This document shows positions 24,292 through 39,481 of a stretch of 64,000 nt of DNA, piece by piece. The position numbers and the translations under genes were made by a program. The notes below the pieces were generated by a model. It saw nothing but the letters and a program-made list of their open reading frames with translations. It searched no databases and was not told the DNA's origin. The stretch comes from Allodiplogaster sudhausi (Eukaryota > Nematoda > Chromadorea > Rhabditida > Diplogasteridae), in NCBI GenBank assembly GCA_945643635.1, contig CALZFC010000005.1, forward strand, positions 9,452,501 through 9,516,500. Reading direction: 5' to 3'. Position 1 is the stretch's first letter, and every line of letters begins with the position of its first letter.

Positions 24292-25465
24292 TTCTCAATT
24301 CGTACTTACTTTCTCCTGCGCCTGCCGTATTCAAGGCTAATTAAGGTATTTAACAGCTAAAAATGAGGAGCCTTTCTTTGTATTCCTGTAAATTTAATTA
24401 GATTCTATGTGATCGAAATTTGAATGCTGTAGAGCACTTCCCTGTGCCTTTCCCACTTCTCCTGTGAATTTTGAAACTAATCGACGGCCCTTTTGTCATT
24501 TTTGTCAGAGTTTGACCGCTTGCTTGTGAAGTTTTAAGTTGTAAGATATAGGCCTATTTCCTTCTGAACAGATTGTAACAGAAATATGGCATCTTGTTTG
24601 AAACTCGTAGAAGTTGTCTGTACATTGGTCTCTGTAAATCCCCCCCCCCTTTTACTTCCTTTGCCTTGTGCGAATGTCCGTAGTTTTCTTTCCAGTTTTT
24701 CTTCCTGCGAACTTTCAGAGTTTTGTTCTCACTCGCTGTCGCAAATAAAATATGACACGTGCTAAGCTTTTGTTGTTTCTGAACACTGGTCCCACAGGGA
24801 AACCCGCCTACGTGGGCGTATGAAGTGTACGTGATCATGTTGCAAGCGCTAGAAATCGTGGGTGTTCAAAGTATACGATAGTACCAACTCTGGAAGCCAT
24901 CGCCTTGAGACCTCATCCTCTTTTCAAGCAAATTTAGTTATATACTGGACGTGCTAAGATGTAGTAGCCCCTCATTATGAGTCTTAACTCCAGTATTTGC
25001 CCCACTTCCGTCTTATCTGACGAAGTCCGGTGGCATTAACATTCTGTCTCGCCTAATAAATAACTCATTGGCTCACTCTGACCCGGTAGAGAAATCGCTG
25101 GGCCCCCTCCTGAGCCAGTTCCTTTCTCAAATGGCAGTGATGGTGATGATGTCGATTGCCATGGGTACAGACAGGAACTGATATGCAAGATTGCCGTGGA
25201 AGAGATTTGAGATGTCGTGGAAGAGAGAGAGAGAAATGGATGGTGATAGAGAAAGGGAGTGGGAAGCTAGGGGGAGAGAGAGAGATTAAACTCGTGCCCT
25301 ACGATCCACCGGGACTGTCGACGTAAAAATGCCGCGGGCCGAAGAATGAACGCGGTTAAATGAGATAAGAATTTGCCAAGATTTCGCTTTCTACCTTGCT
25401 GTCGCCGTCTTTCACTCTCACTCTACGTTTATCTCTCTTCCTTTCTTTCTTCTCTCTCTCTCTAT

Positions 25466-25497
<32 letters not shown>

Positions 25498-25514
25498 TCC
25501 TTCTCCCTATCTGC

Positions 25515-25550
<36 letters not shown>

Positions 25551-25667
25551 CAACAATAAGCTAAATTGTGATGATGTCTCGGAATGAATGACCGGGACAC
25601 TTAACTGTGACGGCATGCCGTGTCGTTTGCGTCAGACTTGCAGCAGGCATTAGCCCTTTGTCTTCTC

Positions 25668-25713
<46 letters not shown>

Positions 25714-26113
25714 GTCCTCCCTTTTCTTCTATCTCCTCTCTAGGACCTCTCCGTATCAGAGAAAAGCGATATTGCCTACCCGGGGTCAAGCTCTATTTTC
25801 TCTAAAATACTTCAATCCCCAGGAATAATTTTCACCTGATAACTGCCAAAGTTCGCGTTTCCCATTCATATTTTGAATGTTCCTTACTTGAAACTCTCAC
25901 GGAGTCCTCAAGTAGTATGACGCTTTTCGTGACATTTTGTTTAGGTTCTAAAATAACCCGTGCATAGTAATGTAGTTACTGTGCACTTTAAACACTTCTC
26001 AGCCTCATTCCCATCGCAGACACCCTTGAGGCACGCGAATAGGATGTAGCCCGAGGTGGACGCACACAGTGATGGGTGAAACGCAGCGTCATGTAGAAGA
26101 GTACTCAATCAGA

Positions 26114-26159
<46 letters not shown>

Positions 26160-29143
26160 GAGAGAGAAAGACAGAGGGGGAGAGAGGGAGAGAGAGAGAG
26201 AAAAAGAGGGAGAGAAAGAGAGAGAGGGAGAGAGAGAAAGAGCGAGGGGGAGAGAGGGAGAGAGAAAAAAGAGAGGGAGAGAGAGAGAGAGGAATCAACA
26301 TGCGTGCATCCATTCTGTTTTCTGAAATCTTACGAGTCAACCTACAGTGCTCTTGGCTGTTTATTTCTCTGCACTCTTTTATCTTTATTTCTATACCTTT
26401 CCTCTTTCCCTTGGCTCTCTCACTCTTTCTCTTACTCTCTCACTCTATCTCGTTCTCTTATCTCACACTCTACTCTTTAAATTTCCTTTTTATTTCCTCT
26501 GTCTCTCTCTCTCTCTCTCGCTCGTTCTCTCGCTTTCTCACCTGAAACTTTGCCCTATTATTGAAAAGCATTGCAGTGATTCAGCAAAGTGCCCATACAA
26601 GTGTGTTCTCATCATAAGTATGTATATTTTTGAGTGTCTGAATAGAGATTAGAGATAATCCAAGAATGTACACAAGAGTGACATCATACGGTAGTATACT
26701 TTGTCATTTATTTCATGGCATGGGCAGAAAGTCTGCATCAAGCAATCATTGTCCGGTGGTCAGAACTATTCAGTCAACCATTCGGTCACCTCGAAGGGCT
26801 ATTTCGAGTGTTATGATGTTGCCCTCGTTGCCGCCTCACTGATTGTCTATGCAGTTTCATGAGCGGAAGGGAGAGAGAGAGAGACAGAGAGAGCGAAAGA
26901 GAGAGAGAGAGAGAGAAAATCAGTTACTGCAATAGTTCGGTAGGGCAGTGCAAACGTGGCGCACTAAGATAAGGTGAACTGTAGAATAACAATGTCCTGA
27001 TCACTGTATTTGGGACTAGCGAATTGTTCACTGAAAGGTAAGGCGCTTCTTGTGGACGAGCGACTGGTCTGGAGTGTCACGGGACCCTCCTTGGTAAGGC
27101 AGGGACACTATAATTAGAAGATCGCCCACCATCTGCAGACTGTCCTGCACAAAGACACCAAACAAGAAAGACACACAGAGAGAGATGGTCGGCCCCGCGT
27201 GTTCCGGTCTGTCCAATAATACTCCTTGCTTTGCCTTGCTGTTTTTGCACACCCCTCTACGCAGCACGTGAAACTTCGTTTGCACAGTAGTTTGTAGAAG
27301 AGTGACAACAATATTTACCCGAACCTGGACGGGACGAACATTCTGCCTTGCACACATCCATTTAACTCTCTTTGTCTCTCTCGTCTCTCTCCCTCTCTCT
27401 CTCTCCCTCCCTCTCTCTCCCTCTCTCTCTCACTCTCTCTCATTCACTCTCTCTCGCTCGCTCCGCCACAGCTTGCAAAAACAGATAAGAGGGCCACGTC
27501 GCGCACATAATGTGCTGAGCGGACAAGCGAGCGCATGTTCTCTCGTGAGATGGTCAGAAACCTCTCATCTACTTTGTTTTCCTATTCTCAATAGTTGATA
27601 TGCACATGAGTAAGAATTATTAGTTACAAAAGAGTAATCAGTAAGTACTATTCAAGAGGAACCTTTCTGTAGTTCGTCTGCACTTGAGACTGTTTCGATA
27701 TTGCCGCTTCTTCTTGTTTTGTTTCCAGTCATTTCACCAGCCAGACAAGCATTGCGCACTTGTCTTTAATGAGCACATCTGTTTCGAGAGATGGAATATG
27801 TAATATCCACAACTCGTAATCGCTCATCCTTTCTCTTCCTTATCTCTCACAAGAGGCCTCCGTTACTGCCAACGCAGCGATTACTGGCCAAACTTGTTAT
27901 GTAATATCCTGTTTCATCACGCTCGATGTTGTCGTATTTGGCGACGAGCTATCGTTGAAATAGAGAGAGGAAGAGAGAGAGAGAGAGAGACAGATAACGA
28001 GAGATAATGCTATCACCCTATGGTGAGAGTGGTAGAGAAAGAAAGACAGAGATTGAGAAAGAGGAAGATAGGTTGGAACCGTCTGAAGGCGACATCACGA
28101 CACTGGCAGTTCCACTCTGGTATTCGTGACCGCGTTAGAGAAAGGGAGAGAGAGAGAGAGGGAGGGAGGGAGAGAGAGAGAGGGAGGGGGAGAGAGAGAG
28201 GCTAATACATGGAGAGAGAGAGAGAGAGAATTGATCATGTGAGAGCAGAAGTGTGTTACTTGTACTTATTGTGCCACCGCCCAACCGGCATGAAATTGTG
28301 ACAGTTCAGTTGTTATCTTCTTTTGTCTGACAAAACCTTTCCCTGCCTGAACCTTTCCTTTTTTTTATTAGCCGAGATTAAGAGTACCTTTCGGTGAACG
28401 GCGTCTCAACCAGGAAGAAGAAGGCGACGTAGCCTATGTCTTATCTGTTTTGCTTACAAGGCTTCAGACGATAGACGTCAGAGGGGAGAGAGAAAAGGGA
28501 GAGAGAGAGAGAGAGAATGAAGCGTTTATAGACGAAAACATATTAGAGTAAATGACAAGTTTGGACACTTAGTGAAACAAGTAAGATACTTGAAGCCTTG
28601 ATCAGTTCTTTGGCCACTTCAGCTTGTTCAAGTCCTTGTGATCCAGTGATTAGACATTATTGCCGCCTATGCTTTCATGCTTTTCTACCATCTTCCCTCT
28701 CAGAAGTGGCCGTTCTATATCAGTCTAGCTCTCATTCGCTTTCTTTATCTCTATAACTCCCCTGCTAGCAACATGTTTACGTTCTCTCCAATATCAAGCT
28801 GTGCACAGAAGAAGGCTGTAATCACCCTGTCGAAAAGGAGAAGGAAGGGCGAGCTTATCGTCTGGCGAGTATACGTTTTTGCCCGCTGATCGAACTTGTC
28901 ACTCATTTTTTTTCTTGCCATTGTCTGCTCTTTGTCTGTCTCTCGCTCTTCTTATCTGTTCTCTCTCACATTCTCACTCTCTCTCCTCTCTTTTCTCTGC
29001 CTCTACTCTCTCCCTATCTCTCTACTTAATGTGCTCACTCATTCGTTAGAAAAACGCTTTGTCTGTATATGTTCCGCTGTCCCGTCTTCTTTCTCCCCCA
29101 AGCATGCGATAATCTCTCTCTCTCTCTCCCTCTCTCTCTCTCC

Positions 29144-29200
<57 letters not shown>

Positions 29201-29422
29201 CAACAAACACCCCAGAAAAAGGGGGTCAATCGCTTTTGGCTATGGTCGCGCACTCTCCTTTATCACCTTTGCGTTCCTGTGTCGAACACTTGCTCAATTG
29301 CCTGATTGGGTCTTGCATTTTCCTCATACCTCTCTCTCTAATTCTCTCTCTCTCTCTCTTGTTAACATTGCCCCTTTCTCATTCCCTCTATCGCTCTTTT
29401 TTCTCTATCTGGGTCTCCTTTC

Positions 29423-29471
<49 letters not shown>

Positions 29472-29608
29472 ATCTCTTCCGTCCAGCGTGTTTACAGTGC
29501 ATCACCCATAGCTTAATCTTGCGCATCAGCGTGTTCCATGTTTTTCGACCGTTATATCCGGGACTGTTATCATCTTTCTGCTCTCTCATCTTCCTTCCTT
29601 TCCTCCTC

Positions 29609-29647
<39 letters not shown>

Positions 29648-31274
29648 CGCTCTCTCTCTCTCCCTTCTTATCCTACGGAAACAAAGTTCACTCGTTCGCT
29701 GACTTGTCTCTCTCCCCAAGTTGTCTGCAAACCTCTTGCGATGAAACACCCCGAATCTTTCCCTTATCCGAAAAGGAGCGGCCCAATTCGCGAGAGTGAC
29801 CAAGAATGTGTTGGTGACGCTTAGTTGATCGCAAAAAAACGGAGGGAGAGAGACTGGGCAAATAAATGTTAGAGCTTAAAGATTAGCTGCTCAACTCTAG
29901 ATGGAAAATTATGTATATCACCTCAATTTGAAGATCAAATGACGTCTAAGAATCTGCATATTTCACGGGATTGCTCGAGCCTCAAGTTGTTTTCGCTTAT
30001 CTCTTCTATCTCTATCTTTCACTTCTCTCTCTCTCTCTCTCTCCCCTATCAACTGGCTGGCATGTCTAAATCTACTCTCTGCAACAAAAACGCTTGTGCA
30101 CACATGTCTCAATTAATGATAGCGCGTCTTCATCTATTGTTGTAGACTGCTTCTTCTTTCACAAATGATCTTGCCAGAGTGTAAGAGACAAGTAAAGAGA
30201 GAGAGAGAGAAAGAGGGAGAGAGAGAGAGCAGTAATGACGCTGGTCTTTAACGTAATTCAGCTACTGTTTCGATGTCTCAATTAGACGTGCCTTCTGGGA
30301 ACTGTTTTGAAAAATTCTCATGTTTGTCTCTTTCTCTATCTCTCCTTCTCTCTCTTTCTTTCTCTATCTCTCTGACGCATCCTTCTCTGTCTCACATCTT
30401 CAGCTGTGTACGCCTAAGTGGCAGCTTTGATCCGCGTGGTGCAACAGACGTCTGACGACTTGTTTCAAATATACACTCGTGAGAGAGAGAGAGAGGGGGG
30501 AGAAAACTTTATACCCACGTCGTTGATGTGAGAGGAACACGAGCAATTTGGTTGATATAGAAAAGGAAGATATGAATAAGGAAGATCTTTTCCCTTCGGG
30601 ATTCTGATTAGAGAGAAGAAATGAGGGAGAGAGATGAAGAGGAAGAGAGAAAGCGTAATCCGGCGAGAGAAAGAGGGAAGTTGCTCCGGAGCGGTTTCAA
30701 TCTACGCAAGAGGCAGATTAGCGCGCTTCTGGCACATCTCAAAGAGGATGGAGTTGGAAGGAAGGAAAGCGAGAGGAGAGAGGGAGAGAGAGAGAGAGAG
30801 AGCTGAGAGAGAGAGAGCTGAGAGAGAGAGAGATGAAGACATGCAATTAGTCATGTCTGTTTTGGACTTGCTACCTTCCTTTTGCGGACGCACACATTCT
30901 AAATCTCGTAACGTTTCATTGATAAATATGTGCAAATCACGCCATCTTATCATCTTTCCCCCATTCACTCTCTCATCAGCAGCGTCATCTTCCCTTCCAA
31001 ATCAGTCTTGCCATTCCGAGAGTGTTAAACGACATTACAATAACTTATACTACGTCAAGGTCTCACGACGAAATTAGGCGCACAGCCGCTACCGTAATCC
31101 GCGTTGGCTGAGACGCTGACGACTTTAGGCTCTTTTGTTCTCGCAAATGCTGTCGACTTACGCGCACCTCAAGAACAAAAGCTCTATATTTAGACTTGCC
31201 TAGATGCACGTGGATTGGGCAAAGAGTATTCGCAAACACAGCTACAGTATTCCTTTCTAGACTCTACCCCCTCC

Positions 31275-31325
<51 letters not shown>

Positions 31326-31630
31326 TGCCCTACGATATCTGTCACTCTCTTCAAATCTCTCGTGCTATGTTTGCATACGTATGTACGGGTCGTGCATTCA
31401 CACCCCTTCTATCAAAAGTTCACCTTTAGTTCGAATGGGAAAGATCAATTGCTGCCCTTTAGAATAGGGCCCAGAATATCTTGAAACGATTAGCACTGGT
31501 CGGAGTAAGTTAGCATGTCAGAACTTGACGGATGCAGGTGAAGCTCAAACCGTAGAAGCAGGTGGATATAGAGTGGGTGAGTAGGGGATCAGGCATGAAA
31601 GCGTAAACATGTACTTACGCATTCGGACAA

Positions 31631-31648
31631 CCCCCCCCCCCCCCCCCC
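31631..31648. repeat. Homopolymer run of 18 C
   Basis: Uninterrupted C18. Shorter runs lie at 34,190-34,200 (G11), 44,177-44,187 (G11) and 54,609-54,620 (C12). Such runs are prone to length error in assembly and can form quadruplex or i-motif structure. Confidence 0.95.
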
Positions 31649-32265
31649 TCAGACACAATCTATGATTAGTCGCACCCGCGGCAAGTCTTTGTACTTTCTC
31701 TCTTCTCTGTGACGCCTCTTCTCATGTCAACCAGCGACTTTTCTCGCGCCCTCTCCCATCACTGATATTTATGTATGTAGTAGCGAGCGGCAGCTTTCTG
31801 AAACGGGCTTCTCTCTCTCTCTCACTCTCTCTCTCTTTGTCTCTCTCTTTGTCCTTCTCTCTCGTACCCTCTGCCTATCTCTCGCCCTTCCCTCTTCTGC
31901 TCTCTCTCTCTCTCTCTTTTCTCTCCCTCTCTCTCTCTCTCTCCTCTCCCATTCCAAAACGGTCCGTAAGCACGTGCCATTGTGTCAAGTGCTCCAGAAT
32001 GCACTCGCCCACAAAGAGCAACGTATCTCGTTCTGCGACTCTTCATCCTAGGTCCTTTTAAGGCGTCCTGACCCCTTCTTCCACGCATTCATCCCCTGAC
32101 ATCCCTCCACTCCCCCCCCCCTCTCAGCCCTTCCCCCTCTCCTGATTTACAATGCATGCCCATGCCCTCTGCTACAGCCAGGAAGTTTCGGCACTTTGCG
32201 ATTCCTCTCTCCTTTTTGTTGCGACGATTGCCCTCGAAGATCCCTGAGGGTGCCATCTCATTCTG

Positions 32266-32314
<49 letters not shown>

Positions 32315-33248
32315 ATTGTAGTTCTCCATACCTTCCCTCATCAAAAAATCGTCCTCACCATCCTCTTTTTGCGCTCTTTCTGAGCCCAAAGGCCAGCAGC
32401 TCTCTGTGCTTATGATTACTGACCACGCGAGAGCCGGAAGTAACGAGGGGATACTGTAGCTGTTCTTCCATTTCTTTGTTAGTGCTCAAAAAATGGTAGC
32501 ATGTATTTTTTTATTGTGCTTTAATAGTTTAACTTGTTTGTTTGCCTTCTGTTAGTTCTTGTATTCCAATTTCATTCGTATTCTTCATATGATTCTGTGG
32601 GAACCTAATTTTATTATTGAATAGACTACACAACAATTTAAACTCTTGAAATTTCACATCGCAGTTCGTTTTCCGTTTTCCATGAGTATTTATGAAATAA
32701 GTCTGTTGGGTTCTTGCGAACACAGTTTCATTCTCCTGCTTCTTTTGGGTGAGTTTACGTTGAATGAGATTTGTAAAAATGGACGAACATACCCGAGCCG
32801 ACCCCATGTTGTCATAGGCTGGAAGAGGTTCTAGGTACAAGTCGAGAACCCCACTTCAAAGAACATTAGTTTCAACACTCAGCAATTACGACGCTATTCA
32901 ATGAAGACTTACAATTAGTCGTCTAGCTGATATCAACATCTATGACGAACGAATCTTTCACTCATGCAGATAGTTCGTTCTACTGACGCAGGTTCCCATT
33001 AATGTCCCAATTAGCAGAATACCGTATCACCTTTTGAGTTTACAAATATAATTGTGTGCCTGCCCACATTTTCATAGATCCTAAACAGAGACCAGAACCT
33101 AACGATACGTGTCATGCAATACTTACTGACTTCTATTTCTGAGCACCCTAACTTTTTTTTACCATTACTTCGCTTCTTCGCTAGACAGCTGAAATATGTG
33201 CGACATTTAAAAGCGTCTCTGAAAGTATAAATACCGTTTCTATGTTTT

Positions 33249-33279
<31 letters not shown>

Positions 33280-33450
33280 TGAGAGCGAGAGAGAGGAAGT
33301 AGCCAGCCAAGCAGACAGCAAACAAGATGCGCTACATCACCGTTCTCTTTCCAAGGTTGCAAAACGGTTCAGGGTGGCTCGAATTGCTGATGCTGAACCG
33401 CACATGACCTTGTATGCGGGAAGTCGAGAACGGCCAAGGGGGAGCAATGG

Positions 33451-33485
<35 letters not shown>

Positions 33486-33978
33486 CGAGTGAGGTAGGGA
33501 TAGATTAGCGATAAGAGATAAGAGATATTTGTTTCCTGCCTGGCTTGTCTGTATCTCCCACCCCATTATCCACCAACTGAGTGATGGTTTAACTGCTCGT
33601 CTTGCAACTCTTGTCTCTTCTTGCAACTCCCTCCTCCCTTGTACCTGGTGAAGGCAGGCACGGCTGTGGAACATGGCGAGACCATTGGTTTCATAATCTT
33701 TTTTTCCTTTGTCACCTTGTTCAGCCCTGCACTATATCTGCTCTCTTTCTCTGCTTCTCAACTTCTTTCTTCTCTCTCTCTCTCTCCCACTCCCTCTCTC
33801 TCTCTTTCTTTCTCCCTTTTCTTCTGACATATCTCTTCCACTCCATATATCTCCCTGTCTCCGTCAAACTTGTACTGTTATTGTTCTTCTCGAGATTTCA
33901 ATCTAGCCAGTACAGTCACACCCTTGGTGTTCGCGTGGCTCCACGGCGCACCCGTGACATCTTCTCTATTTCTCTGTC

Positions 33979-34017
<39 letters not shown>

Positions 34018-34570
34018 CTGTCTCTCCTCTCTGTACCGGAAACGGTCGAAATAAGGTTCTAGCTTGAAACATACATGAAAATTTATGTATACAGCATTGA
34101 GATGGATGACACATACAGACAGAACTGAAGAAGTACGCAACTTTCTTCTCTCAGTGCGCATATCCACAGATATCCGTTCTCTCTGTGAAGGGGGGGGGGG
34201 TAGTTATCTGCCTATTAGGGAGAGAAGAGAAAGGATATTCAACGACTTGTGCTAGAAGAAGCCACGCGAACGTGCATCTGTTTCCAACTTCTGCTCTTTC
34301 TCTTTTTCTCTCTCTCTCTCTCTCTCTCTCTTTATTTCTCTTTCTCTCTCTCTCTCTTTCTCTCTATCTTTCCCTCTCTCTCCTCTTCCTTTCAATTGAA
34401 CCATGTGATGCCCGCTTTCAGCGATTCCCCCACCTACTCCTGAATTCCGTTCCTGTCGTTGCCAAAAGCTAAAAAGAGGCTGTGAACTAGCGAAGGCATC
34501 CTTCTGGGAAGAACACATGCATGCAAACTGCGCGGTGCTTCTCCAAACTCTTTCAACAGTGAAGGAGAGA

Positions 34571-34611
<41 letters not shown>

Positions 34612-34821
34612 CGCATCTCTTCTTTCTACGTGCATACACAGAGAGTAAGTAGTACATCTACTCGGTGAGCAGAAGCGGCTTTCCTAGCCGATCAAACAGC
34701 ACTACCATATGTAACCTGAGAGTCTCTCACCCTCTCTGCCGCCCTCTCTCTCTCTCCTTGTCTCTCTCTCCTCTTCTCGCTCTCGCTCTCCTTTTCTCCT
34801 TCACTCTCCTTCTCTATCTCT

Positions 34822-34860
<39 letters not shown>

Positions 34861-36303
34861 CAATATGACTCCTCCGAACCTTTCCAGGACTCCTTTTTCG
34901 ATGTGTATGCATCACACGACTTACAACTTACACGAAGCCTAAAAAGGGCAGTTATGCCCTTTCTCTTGTTCCGCACAGCAGAGAGACCGGCTATGACGGA
35001 GAGCAGAAGATCACTCGCGTCATGTCCCTGCCTCTGTCCTCGTCTATGTCAAACCCTTCTCTCTCCCAGACTCAATTGGGTCTACTCCCGATTGTAGGCG
35101 CTGGGGAAGTGAGAGCAGAGATGCGTTTCCTCTCTTCCCCTCCCACCCGTTCCCTTCCTTCTCGGACGCTGATCAGCTGCCCGAGTGCTACAAAATGAAC
35201 ACATCCAGTATTTATAGCAACGTCCTCCTACCCTTAGAGTTGCGAGCATAGCCACTTCTGAGTGCTTTACTACTTTTCTGCTTTATGATCACCTTTTTTC
35301 GTTCGTGCCCTTCTTCCGCTAGACTGGACGAAGTGGTCAATCGCGACATTCCCCGGTGTCTACTTGGTGGCACTGCCTGGTGCATTAAAGAAAAGAATTT
35401 TTTTTAAAGAAACCGGAACGTTGACCGTTTCAGCCTTCTTTTTTACGGAGACTCCAATTACTATGAGGGCTAAGAAGTATACGGATTTGGCTGGAGTGAC
35501 CAATGTTCAAGTTAGCATTGAGAGACCACTGGGTTTTGCTTGCATTCTCCACCGGGCAACTCAACCTCTAATTCGCAGAACGAGAGCAGACAAAGTAAAG
35601 GGGGAAAACAGAGGAACATCCGTCCTCGTTTGATTAGACTTCCTTAGCGTGTGACACACTGATTACGTCCATCCTTGACCTGGCCATGGGCTTTTAGACT
35701 TTTATCAGCGGGTGAAACCGTAGCAGAGCAGAGATTTCCTTGTCTAGTGAGGATTTCTTAGCGCTTTATCCGCGTTAATGCGGGATTTTGTTTTGGTGGC
35801 AAAAAAACGATACAGGGAGTTCTCTGGATACAGGGAGTTCGCTTCAGACGCAAGCAAGTCAGCTAAACAGGAAGCGACAAAGAAGAAACTGCAAACAACT
35901 AGCGGATTACTAGGGCAATATTTCTACAAGACCCGACTTTAGCCTGTGGATTTCTTCAACAGGTTGCATCAAACCATTGGTAAAAGAGAAATGGTCAAGA
36001 GTGACTCGTATGTATATTTTCGTCAAAAAGGTCACAAAATTTTTTTTATTATTGAATTTATATGCTTTAAAATTTATTAGAACAAAAATTAGGTGGGAAT
36101 GTTTTTGAAGGTGATGAGGCACTTCACATAGAATTTGCTCTTTACAACTGCGTTGAGAGTACGATGGAAATGCGTGGGCGAAGTGCAAATAACTGTTCTC
36201 CCTGCCTTAGGCACCTTCTAAGGCTGAGCGAGACTGTCTGAGAGCTGAAGCGATTGGCAACTGCCTAATTAGGCGAAACAACGACTGGCCATGTGTCATT
36301 ATA

Positions 36304-36354
<51 letters not shown>

Positions 36355-36372
36355 GGCTGTCTCCACTATCAT

Positions 36373-36435
<63 letters not shown>

Positions 36436-36637
36436 GTCATTCTTTCACACCCCCTTCACAATATTTCGGCCATATTTCGTTCAACAATGAGCCGGTCATT
36501 TTGATGTGCCAGTCGCCGAGTTCGATCGCTCACTGTCCACCTCGTGTCTACTTAAAAAAGGAAGAAAGAGATACAACTAGGATGGGAGAGAGTTGGAGAG
36601 GAAGTGCGAGCAATGGAGAGGAAGCGAAAGAGAGAGA

Positions 36638-36675
<38 letters not shown>

Positions 36676-37791
36676 TGAAGATACTCAGGGCTGAGTTACT
36701 TGTTTGTCTCATGTGCGTTGGCCATCCATGTAGCATCACACACAGTGTTCACTTTTATCTATCCTTCATCACTTTCATGCCTCGCATTTTCGCCTGCTCT
36801 CTCTTCACTCTCTGCTCAATCTCTGCTCTCTTCCTGCGCTCTCCCTCTCTCTCTTTTGTCTCTCTCTTCCCGTCTCTGTCTATCTCCTCCCTCCTTTTCC
36901 GTCACGCTCACTCTTCCGGTGGACTGTGTCTCCTGTCCATCTCTTGTGGGCGCGCCACCCCACCCATACTCCATTGCGGGCACTATCGGTTACTGGTCAA
37001 CGTTTCTCTCTCTCTCTCTTTCTCTCTCTCTCTCCCTCTCTCTTTCTTTCTCTCACCCTCTCTCTCGCCCTCCACGACGATTTCTTTCCCTTACTTCTTA
37101 TTCTGTGCCTATTCTCTCTTTCCCTCAAGCACTCTCTCTCACCCCTTGATCTCGCTCCTCCTACCTTTTCCAACTTGGCACTTCTCATTCTCCATGCATG
37201 ATCGGGGGCAACGTCTAATTCGCTTATCACCACCACTAAATTGTTAGGGTTGGCGAAGAGAGGAAAAGAGAGAGAGAGAGTAAAGAAGGAAGAAGCGACT
37301 TAGAGAAAGAGAGAGAGCGAGAGAGAGAGAGAGAGACTAGCGAGTTATCTCTTCTTTCTTTTTTTAACATCATGAGAAAGAGGGAGGCATTTGCTTGTGC
37401 CCCCTGTGCTCATTCGAACTGTCACTCTTCTTTTGCAAGTATCACAAAGCCTTATCAGAAGAAGGTTTCCCAGTGCTTTTCCTCCTTTTACTTACTGCTA
37501 GAACCCTGCTTCAACTCCCAGTTTCACTGACCCTTTCACTATATATACATATGCTTAAAATTTTTACTTCTTCGTCTCGCTCTCACACCACTCTCTCAGT
37601 TTATTATTATTTCTCTATTTCCAACTACTATCATTCTTCACTACTTCCAAGCATCAACCAAGATACATACACAAGTGTAAGTAGGAGTTGTGGAACTGCT
37701 ACTTTTTATACTCGAAAGCTTTCAATAGTAATGACATTTTTTCCTAGCTTAGTATAAAATTGTAGAAGTTGTCATACTTCGCTGTTTTTTT

Positions 37792-37836
<45 letters not shown>

Positions 37837-38946
37837 CTCGCTTTACCTCTCTCGTTCTCTCTCTGTTCCCCCTCTCTCTCAACTTCAAAAATCCCCATAT
37901 AAGAAGCGGATATTCTCACGATATCCGGAGAGCGGTTCCACCTTCTGAGCAGCGCAATCTCTGGCGTCCCTCAGTGGTGATCAGGCTACAATTGGCGAAA
38001 AGCACTATGCGGAGCAAGGCGTAGTGCCAGGTGAATGAAGAACGGACCGTCTGCCATTTAGCCGCGTCTAAAAAAGGCTCCAAGTGCTACCTCCCACCCA
38101 TTTTTAAATCTTTTTTTTTCTTTAAATATACCAAGAATCTGTTGCCTACGCCTATAATTTCTTTCCTTTTACGTCTGTCTAATTAATTGAGCTTTTTCTT
38201 GGTTTACATGTTTGAGCTTATGGTAAGCAGGGAATTATTTTCAATAGATATCATCTCCATGTGACTGCAAATGTTCAAGGCGTTCATTTTGCATTTAGTT
38301 CTCTTAATCTTTCTCGCTCTCTTCCTCTCTCTCTCTCTCTCTGTCTCTGTTTCTCTCTCTCCCTCCCTCTCTCTTTCTCTTTCTCTCTTTCTCGAATATC
38401 CTTCATATGATGGTCACACATTCTGCGCACTGTTGCCTCTTTTTTGTGTGATTCATTCGAACGGTAACAACGAACACATAAACAACTTTTTACGCATGCT
38501 TCCCATCAATCTCTTTCTCTATTTCTCTCTCCAGCTCTCTCTCTCTCACTCGCTTTCTTATTGTCTCTCTATATTTCTCTCTCTCTCCCTCTCACCTTCT
38601 CCATTTCTTTCTCCCTCTGTTACTTTGTTCTGTGTTAAACCCTTCTCCTATTTCCATTTGCTTTTTTCTTAATTTGTTCCTTTCTATTAGCGAACAATTC
38701 CTACATTGTCTTTTTTCGGAGCCTTCTATTCTACATTTCTCTCTCATTTGATTTAACAGTTTCTGCGTTCTTCCTCCTTACTTCATCGTTTGCTTATTTT
38801 CTTGCTCCTATCCTCATTTAGTATCATATTTAGCCAGATGTCCATGTTCACTTTACTCTACTTTGACCATCTCTCTCTTTATCTTGATTATCTATCGCTC
38901 TCCCAGGCTTTCTCTCTCTTCGAATTTATCCCTCTCTTTCCCGCCC

Positions 38947-38996
<50 letters not shown>

Positions 38997-39431
38997 AGCT
39001 ATTGATTTTTGTCGTCTCCACCCATCAAATCTGCTAGGTTCCGCCACCCGTTTGTCAACTGCCTTGGAACGGTACTCTCACAAGTATCGGCCGAATGGAA
39101 CTGTGCCGACCGCCTGATGATCCTCCCCTCCTTCTCTACTGCTCTCTCTCTCTCCATCGTTTTAATTCATTCTCTATTGTCTACTGTATCATACGGTTGA
39201 CATCATTTGTAAATCTTGCATACATTGTGAGTGTTATAATTAGTAACCCTGATGTCATTAAAAATAGTTATGATCCCGTTACTTGACTTTTAGATAACTT
39301 GTTATTACATTTTTCGCGCGCTTCTAGAAGATTAACTAGTGTTCCTTGTTCCAGACTTATAAACCTTCTTTACGATGAGAAACCTAGAACAAACAAATAT
39401 GGGAGCGAAAGAGATCCAATGAAAGATTGAC

Positions 39432-39481
<50 letters not shown>

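Noticed and set aside
36291..37247. 318-codon open frame rich in Ser and Leu
   Set aside because: It runs through several (CT)n tracts, which read as Ser-Leu repeats in every register. There is no domain, splice context or codon bias, and similar frames occur at every CT tract in the window.
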